This document shows, piece by piece, positions 30,721-36,101 of a DNA stretch of 36,101 nt (within the stretch, counting starts at the first letter, position 1; every line of letters starts with the position of its first letter). Below the pieces are notes generated by a model. The model was not told the DNA's origin. It saw only the letters and a program-made list of their open reading frames with translations, and searched no databases. This DNA is from a bacterium (lineage in GTDB: Bacteria > Patescibacteriota > Patescibacteriia > SG8-24). The stretch spans positions 1-36,101 of the forward strand of contig JAHFIW010000003.1 of the NCBI GenBank assembly GCA_023246195.1, given 5' to 3'. The translations under genes were made by a program, and so were the position numbers.

Positions 30721-30746
30721 ATGCCCAATCGTGCCAAGCTGGGCAT
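30721..30746. promoter_or_regulatory. Inverted repeat downstream of a TTGACA element
   Basis: TTGACAAA then ATGCCCA-N12-TGGGCAT upstream of the paralog pair. Confidence 0.35.
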
Positions 30747-30792
30747 AATCGTTCTTTGCCTGTCCAAAAGGCACTACAAATGGAGAAGTACA

Positions 30793-31455
30793 ATGAAAAC
30801 GCACGTTAGCGGATCTATCGCCATACTGGAGGGTCCCAAGTTCGACTTCCGCAGGGTCGTTGCCGCACATGAATCGGTGCTCGACACGATTCTCGAGAAT
30901 TCCGGCCCCGTGAAGATCGCGGTGGACATGTCCAAGGGTCGCAACCGCATCGACTGGCCGGTTCCCGGCAAAAGGATTGCCATGCAGTTATGGGACGGTC
31001 TCAAGAATCTGCATGATGCCGACTCTCGGTCGCTCATCGTGCTCGGTCAGGACATCACCGTGCAGGTGCGACTGCTCGGCATTACGTGGGTCATTCAGGA
31101 TGCCGAGACGGGAGCGCTGAAGCTGCACGACGGCAGCGACGTAGCGCGCATCAATCCCGCACCGGTCATCAGCGTGCTTGGTCCGTGGGACGAAGCACGC
31201 CAGGTGTTCCGCCTGCTGTCCGGGGCGCGAGTGGATCGCATTGCGGACCTGTGCAACGGGCCGCTGGCGCATCTCGGGCTGAAGTTCGAGCGTTTGAGCG
31301 TCTCGACCCATCAAACCAGGAAGTCCGACCTCACCGACTACGTGCGGATCCATTTCCCGCACGACAGCCGGTATGGCGCCGGGCGGGGTCTCATCACCGT
31401 TCGTTGCGTCTCGTCGGACGGACGCGAACCGGATCCAACCAGCGTGGAGAACTGA
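30793..31455 (+). CDS. Orphan protein, paralog A of tandem pair
   Basis: TGGAGAAGTACA-ATG; shares FD..RV..A.E...DT, (I/V)DWP.PGK, LHDG, YGAG......VRCV..DG with the next gene. Confidence 0.75.
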   Translation: MKTHVSGSIAILEGPKFDFRRVVAAHESVLDTILENSGPVKIAVDMSKGRNRIDWPVPGKRIAMQLWDGLKNLHDADSRSLIVLGQDITVQVRLLGITWVIQDAETGALKLHDGSDVARINPAPVISVLGPWDEARQVFRLLSGARVDRIADLCNGPLAHLGLKFERLSVSTHQTRKSDLTDYVRIHFPHDSRYGAGRGLITVRCVSSDGREPDPTSVEN

Positions 31456-31456
31456 G

Positions 31457-32125
31457 ATGCTCTTTGCAAAAAAGGCAGCGCCGCCGGTCATCGGCGGCGC
31501 TACGCCGATCTTCGGTAAAAAGTTCGACCTCGTACGCGTACTCTTCGCCTACGAACAGCTGTTCGATACGCTGACCGCCAAGTTCGGCAACGGCCGATCC
31601 AGGGTCTCTGCCCGATCGCCCGGCCTCGTCGACGGCGTCGACTGGCCGTATCCCGGAAAGGCCGGAGCCGTCGCGGCTTGGAAGGGGTGGTCCTGCGGTT
31701 TCGATGCCGTTGGAGAAGAAGCCGCTCACCAGGTCGGTCCCGTGAACGCCAAGGCCTACGTGCTTGCCAAGGGCTGGACCGTCTACGATCCCGTCAAAGG
31801 AACGCACACCTTGCATGACGGCAGGCCGCTCAAGGCCCTCGACACTGCTCCGGTCGTGGAAATCTACGGACGAAGCAGAGGCGAAGATGCATGCGGCATG
31901 AACGAGGTCCTTGCCGAAAAAGTCCGAGGCGTCATCGTCAGCGACCTTGCCAAGTTCGGATTCACCTACACTACCTCCTCGTTCTCTCGTTCCGATAACG
32001 GCGTCGAAATCGTCGGCATGATCTCATTCCCGCACTCCATCTACGGAGCGGGGGAGGATTGGCTCCGAGTGCGATGCGTCGGGCTGGACGGGAGCGAAGT
32101 ACGATCGGCGTTAGGCGGGAATTAG
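31457..32125 (+). CDS. Orphan protein, paralog B of tandem pair
   Basis: Starts 1 nt after the stop of paralog A (TGAGATG); same motif series in same order. Confidence 0.75.
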   Translation: MLFAKKAAPPVIGGATPIFGKKFDLVRVLFAYEQLFDTLTAKFGNGRSRVSARSPGLVDGVDWPYPGKAGAVAAWKGWSCGFDAVGEEAAHQVGPVNAKAYVLAKGWTVYDPVKGTHTLHDGRPLKALDTAPVVEIYGRSRGEDACGMNEVLAEKVRGVIVSDLAKFGFTYTTSSFSRSDNGVEIVGMISFPHSIYGAGEDWLRVRCVGLDGSEVRSALGGN

Positions 32126-32135
32126 GTTCGGTGTT

Positions 32136-32165
32136 GACCTCCCGGTAATGGGGGGTCTTTTTTAT
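32136..32165 (+). terminator. Rho-independent terminator
   Basis: GACCTCCCGGTAATGGGGGGTC then TTTTTTATT. Confidence 0.75.
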
Positions 32166-32169
32166 TGCC

Positions 32170-32198
32170 TTGACGCGCTACCGTACGTACGTTACTTT
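32170..32198 (+). promoter_or_regulatory. Sigma70-like promoter of NrtR-like gene
   Basis: TTGACG - 17 nt - TACTTT. Confidence 0.5.
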
Positions 32199-32220
32199 GT
32201 GTATTACTAACACTAAGTGA
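32192..32220. promoter_or_regulatory. Candidate NrtR operator (29-bp imperfect dyad)
   Basis: TTACTTTGTGT-ATTACTA-ACACTAAGTGA, 9 of 11 arm positions symmetric; overlaps -10 and abuts the ATG. Confidence 0.45.
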
Positions 32221-32223
32221 TAG

Positions 32224-32904
32224 ATGTCCTCACCGAAGAACGGGCACCCCTCATCGCAGGATATCAAGGTCGCCGTAGACGCGGCTATTTTTACCGTGCG
32301 GGACGGCGAATTGCGGGTGCTGGTCGTTCAGATGAAGAAGGCGCCTTTTGCAAGGCGCTGGGCCTTGCCGGGCGGACTCATCGGCGACCGTGAGACTTCG
32401 GAGTCCGCAGTACGTCGCGTACTTAAGGCCGAGACGGGCGTGGCTGACGTGTATGTGGAACAGCTCGGCACGTTCGACAATCCGGAGCGTGATCCGTTTG
32501 GTCGCGTGGTGAGCGTGGCGTATGTTGCCCTGATGTCTTCTGCGGATGTCGCGCTCAAGACCTCGTCAAAGTACGCGGACGTGCGCTGGGCCGCTTTGGA
32601 CGGGCTGAAGGCGTTGGCATATGACCATTCGGGGATTCTTAAGACGGCGGCGGCGCGGGTGCGCGAGCGGTTGGGATATTCCAACGTTGCTTGGAGCTTG
32701 TTGCCGAAGACGTTCACTTTGGCCGGTCTTCAGGAGGTGTACGAGGCCATTCTCGGGGAGAAGATGGATAAGCGGAATTTTCGCAAGAAAATCATGGCCG
32801 CGAGGCTGGTGGTTTCCGCGGGCAAGGTTTTGGTTGGCGGAGCGCACCGGCCGGCGGAGCTGTTCAAGTTCAAGACGCGAAACGTCGGGTTGACGTCACG
32901 GTGA
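32224..32904 (+). CDS. NrtR-like Nudix/winged-helix transcriptional regulator
   Basis: Nudix-like KVAVDAAIFTVRDGELRVLVVQMKKAPFARRWALPGGLIGDRETSESAVRRVLKAETGV with degenerate box, then C-terminal wHTH-like LLPKTFTLAGLQEVYEAILGEKMDKRNFRKKIM. Confidence 0.85.
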   Translation: MSSPKNGHPSSQDIKVAVDAAIFTVRDGELRVLVVQMKKAPFARRWALPGGLIGDRETSESAVRRVLKAETGVADVYVEQLGTFDNPERDPFGRVVSVAYVALMSSADVALKTSSKYADVRWAALDGLKALAYDHSGILKTAAARVRERLGYSNVAWSLLPKTFTLAGLQEVYEAILGEKMDKRNFRKKIMAARLVVSAGKVLVGGAHRPAELFKFKTRNVGLTSR

Positions 32905-33017
32905 TAATCGGCTAACATCAGCGGTTCTCCATGCGATGACAGTTCCGTGGAGGACGGGGCTCTTTTTCATTCGCGAGCGCGGCGCCGATTCCAGGCATCG
33001 AGACGGGCTCGTGGTCC

Positions 33018-33686
33018 ATGGACATCTCATTCGGAAACATCCAACAAATCGAGGTGGTCTTGTCCAAACACATTGCCGTCTATGGCGGCAGCTTCAATCC
33101 GCCGGGCAGTCATCACCGTGCCGTCGTGGAGCGGGTGATGCGCCAGAGCTGCAGGTTGCGCATCGACGAGATGGCGGTGGTTCCTTGCGGGCCTCGGCCC
33201 GACAAGGCCGCGATCAACGACGTCGCGCCCGTGCATCGCGCCGTCATGTGCGACCTGACCTTTCGGGGAATGCCGAACGTGCGCGTGGACCTGTTCGATC
33301 TCGAGAGCAGCATCTTCACTCGGCATCATCAGCTGCAGGAACGTTACGCTGCCGACGGGTCACAGGTGTGGCACGTGGTCGGTGCGGACTTGCTCAAGGG
33401 CGGTGCCGGCAGCGGTTCGCCGATCCAAAAAAAATGGGCCCACGGCGATGAACTGTGGCAATACTGCAATTTCATCGTGGTGCATCGCCAGGGGTTTCCT
33501 CTGGACGATGCGGACCTCCCGCCTCACTGCGAGGTGGTTGCGATAAGGGACAGTTTCGGAGCGGATCTGGTTTCGGGGTCTAGTTCGGAATTACGGCGGA
33601 GGATCTCTGGTCATCAGCCGTACGAAGGACTGGTGGTGCCGGAGGTGCATGACCACATCGAGCGGTACGGCTTATATCGCGAGTGA
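33018..33686 (+). CDS. nadD: Nicotinate-nucleotide adenylyltransferase-like
   Basis: IAVYGGSFNPPGSHHRAVVERV, VWHVVGADLLKGG, GSSSELRRRISGHQPYEGLVVPEVHDHIERYGLY; exact start uncertain. Confidence 0.75.
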   Translation: MDISFGNIQQIEVVLSKHIAVYGGSFNPPGSHHRAVVERVMRQSCRLRIDEMAVVPCGPRPDKAAINDVAPVHRAVMCDLTFRGMPNVRVDLFDLESSIFTRHHQLQERYAADGSQVWHVVGADLLKGGAGSGSPIQKKWAHGDELWQYCNFIVVHRQGFPLDDADLPPHCEVVAIRDSFGADLVSGSSSELRRRISGHQPYEGLVVPEVHDHIERYGLYRE

Positions 33687-33755
33687 CGGTCGTTAAGTCG
33701 CTTGGGCAAGCCTCGAGTCTGTCCTCTTTCTTCCGATGACGAGACGGTTCGGCAT

Positions 33756-33784
33756 GCGGTCCGTACTTTCGGACCGCCCTTTTC
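33756..33784 (+). terminator. Hairpin, possible terminator/attenuator upstream of the PRPP synthetase gene
   Basis: GCGGTCC-GTACTTTC-GGACCGC then CCTTTTCC. Confidence 0.45.
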
Positions 33785-33856
33785 CGAGGCTGCGCACTGC
33801 AAGGTGGGCAGCCGCGGCTGAAGAACGACCAGGTCTTTACAGGTAGAGGAGAAATC

Positions 33857-34795
33857 ATGGAATCGGGAGCCATCTTGTTTCACTGTCCGCAGATGACGGG
33901 TCTTGCGCGGCGCATCTGCGCCATCGAGCCCCGCATCGATTTGGGCCATATTTCGTGGAAGCGCTTCGATGACGGTTTTCCGAACATCTACATCGAGAAG
34001 CAGCGGCAGATCCGCCGCGCCAACGTCGCTTTCCTCGCGTCGTTCGATACGATGGGCGACATCTTCGAGCAGCTGTCGGCCATCATGGCGCTCACGCGCT
34101 GCGGCACGCAGCTGTTCAAGATCATCTTGCCGTATTTTCCGACCGGCACGATGGAGCGGGTGGATGATGAAGGCCAAGTGGCTACCGCAAAGACGCTGGC
34201 GCGATTCATGTCCTGCACGCCGATGTGCGGACAAGGTCCCGCCGAGATCGTCCTCTACGACGTGCATACGTTGCAGCAGCGATTTTACTTCGGCGACAAC
34301 GTCGTGCCGCGCCTTAAGAGCGGAACGAAGTACCTGAAGCGCGAGCTGGCGAAACTCACGGACGTGGCCATCGTTTTTCCCGATTTCGGCGCCAAGAAGC
34401 GCTTCGGGAAGATGTTCGCGGATTTTCCGCAGATCGTCTGCGAGAAGATACGGAATGGCGATGAGCGGACGGTGACCATCGCCGAGGGCAACCCCGGCGG
34501 TCGGCATTGCGTCATCGTCGATGACATCATCAAGTCGGGCGCGACGCTCATCAAGTGCAAGGATGCGCTTTTGGCGGCAGGGGCAGGATCGGTCAGCACG
34601 TACGCGACCCATGCGAGCTGTCCGCAAAATTCCTGGCGTCAGTTCATCGACGCGGGTTTCTCCAACGTCTGGATCTCGGACTCCTGTCCGCTCACGGTCG
34701 AGTCGGTGCGCGACCGTGAGCCGTTCCGCATCCTTTCGCTGGACGAGTCCATCGCCCGCGTCATCGTCGACGAGGATGAGCGGTCGGCGACTTGA
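33857..34795 (+). CDS. Ribose-phosphate pyrophosphokinase, plant class II-like
   Basis: ILPYFPTGTMERVDDEGQVATAKTLARFM, LYDVHTLQQRFYFGDNVVP, EGNPGGRHCVIVDDIIKSGATLIKC (PRPP loop), WISDSCPLTV. Confidence 0.85.
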   Translation: MESGAILFHCPQMTGLARRICAIEPRIDLGHISWKRFDDGFPNIYIEKQRQIRRANVAFLASFDTMGDIFEQLSAIMALTRCGTQLFKIILPYFPTGTMERVDDEGQVATAKTLARFMSCTPMCGQGPAEIVLYDVHTLQQRFYFGDNVVPRLKSGTKYLKRELAKLTDVAIVFPDFGAKKRFGKMFADFPQIVCEKIRNGDERTVTIAEGNPGGRHCVIVDDIIKSGATLIKCKDALLAAGAGSVSTYATHASCPQNSWRQFIDAGFSNVWISDSCPLTVESVRDREPFRILSLDESIARVIVDEDERSAT

Positions 34796-34820
34796 TTTCA
34801 TCGAGCACGTACGATATTCT

Positions 34821-34849
34821 GCCGGTCCCGTCATGGGCCGGCTTTTCTT
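34821..34849 (+). terminator. Rho-independent terminator
   Basis: GCCGGTCCC-GTCAT-GGGCCGGC then TTTTCTT. Confidence 0.7.
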
Positions 34850-34903
34850 ATCTGCGAATCCGCGCAGGCGGTGCTATACTGACGGCGAACCACGTATCGA
34901 ATT

Positions 34904-35815
34904 ATGCGCAAGGAAATTTCCGTCCTGCTGGAAAGAAAGGCAATTCAAGACGTGCGAAAGATTTCCCTGACTCCGGATGTCCTGAAGGGCATGGACGAAA
35001 AGTCCGTGGCATACATGCGTTTCGCGTCACGCAAGGCCGACGTCTATCATTTTTTTTACCAATCGAGAGGTTTGCGCGTGGCCGGCTACATGGCGCTGCC
35101 GAAACGGCTCGTCGCAAAGGCGCCGTGCGTCATTTACAATCGCGGCGGATCATTCGATCTTTTCAAGATGACGCCGAGGTTCGCCTTGGGACGGCTGGCG
35201 CAATATGCTTCGTGGGGCTACGTGGTCGTCGGCAGCCAGTATCGTGGCAATGACGGCGGGGAGGGGCGAGACGAACTTGGCGGGAGAGACTTGTACGACG
35301 TTTTGCAATTGCGCAACGTGCTTCGCGCCGTTCCGAACGCGGACATCGCGCGCATCGGCATGGTGGGCGGTAGCCGCGGTGGCATGATGACGTATCTGGC
35401 GTTGGCGAAGGTGCGTTGGATACGAGCTGCGGTAACCATGGCCGGCTTGGCTGACGTGGTGCGCAACGTGCGGCTTCGCCCGGGAATGCGTGAAATCGTG
35501 AAGCAGGCCCATGGGGCAAAAATGTCGGATCTTCGCGCGCGTTCTGCCGTTGCGTGGCCGCAAAAGTTCAGCAAGAAGGTGCCAATCCTGCTCATGCACG
35601 GCACGGCAGATTGGCGCGTGTCTCCGCTGGATTCGCTAGACTTATCGAGAAAATTATACGAGGCAAAGGTGCCGCATCGTCTCATCATGCTTGAAGGGGG
35701 TGACCACGGGTTGCGCGAGTTTCGCGGAGAAGTGGCGGTGCAGACTCGCGCCTGGCTTGATCGCTTCGTGAAGAACGGCGAGGCGTTGCCGGACCTGAAA
35801 CCGCACGGAGAGTAG
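34904..35815 (+). CDS. Alpha/beta hydrolase, prolyl oligopeptidase (S9)-like
   Basis: IGMVGGSRGGMMTYLAL (GxSxGG), ILLMHGTADWRVSP (Asp), GGDHGLREF (His). Confidence 0.85.
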   Translation: MRKEISVLLERKAIQDVRKISLTPDVLKGMDEKSVAYMRFASRKADVYHFFYQSRGLRVAGYMALPKRLVAKAPCVIYNRGGSFDLFKMTPRFALGRLAQYASWGYVVVGSQYRGNDGGEGRDELGGRDLYDVLQLRNVLRAVPNADIARIGMVGGSRGGMMTYLALAKVRWIRAAVTMAGLADVVRNVRLRPGMREIVKQAHGAKMSDLRARSAVAWPQKFSKKVPILLMHGTADWRVSPLDSLDLSRKLYEAKVPHRLIMLEGGDHGLREFRGEVAVQTRAWLDRFVKNGEALPDLKPHGE

Positions 35816-35895
35816 TCGTGCGGGCGCCTCATTGACAAATTCGTCTTTTTGGGGTAACAAGCACGGGTCCAATCGCGGACGAAAGGGAGGAACGA

Positions 35896-36101
35896 ATGAG
35901 TTCATTTTGGAAGCATGCGTTGCTGTCGGTCGCGGTGATGACGGTCTTGGGACTTTGCGACTGCGGCGGCTACTCCGGTCCCCGTTGCGGCGATAACGTC
36001 TGTAACGGGTACGAGACGTCGTACAGCTGTCCGTTGGATTGCGGCAGGGTGCCGACGACCAACAGCGGCTATTGCGGCGACGGCGTCTGCAGCGGCGGCG
36101 A
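35896..36101 (+). CDS. Cys-rich lipoprotein, 3' truncated by window
   Basis: GGGAGGAACGA-ATG; MSSFWKHALLSVAVMTVLGLCDCGGYSGPRCGDNVCNGYETSYSCPLDCGRVPTTNSGYCGDGVCSGG; frame open to window end (not in the ORF track). Confidence 0.65.
   Translation, partial: MSSFWKHALLSVAVMTVLGLCDCGGYSGPRCGDNVCNGYETSYSCPLDCGRVPTTNSGYCGDGVCSGG

Overview
The window is 36.1 kb of GC-rich, densely packed bacterial chromosome. Small genes are separated by many Rho-independent terminators. Gene content (single-subunit Elp3, HPF, SecA, MurB/MurC, PBP1A, many small orphan proteins) suggests a Patescibacteria/CPR-type genome, but that assignment is inference only. Recognisable genes, in order: B12-dependent ribonucleotide reductase (nrdJ, 5'-truncated by the window); Elp3 radical-SAM/GNAT tRNA-modifying enzyme, divergent from a Trm9/ALKBH8-like methyltransferase; murC; murB; hpf; secA; EEP-family phosphatase/nuclease; TfoX-N protein; VanX-like D,D-dipeptidase; adenosine-deaminase-like protein; S41 protease; msrA; a trypsin-fold lipoprotein lacking the catalytic Ser; C39-like protease; an RlmI-type methyltransferase split by an in-frame TAG; TPR protein; PBP1A; a tandem pair of orphan paralogs; an NrtR-like degenerate-Nudix regulator, NadD and a plant-class-II-like PRPP synthetase; and an S9-type hydrolase. 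The most interesting candidates are (1) the Elp3/Trm9-like divergent pair, with start codons 2 nt apart, implying a minimal bacterial mcm5U34 wobble pathway; (2) the NrtR-NadD-PRPP synthetase cluster with a candidate operator; (3) the tandem orphan paralogs at 30.8-32.1 kb; (4) a promoter-repeat-terminator unit on the minus strand near 16.5-16.9 kb that looks like an unannotated ncRNA; (5) the amber codon in the RlmI-like gene. No tRNA, rRNA, CRISPR array or transposase was recognised.
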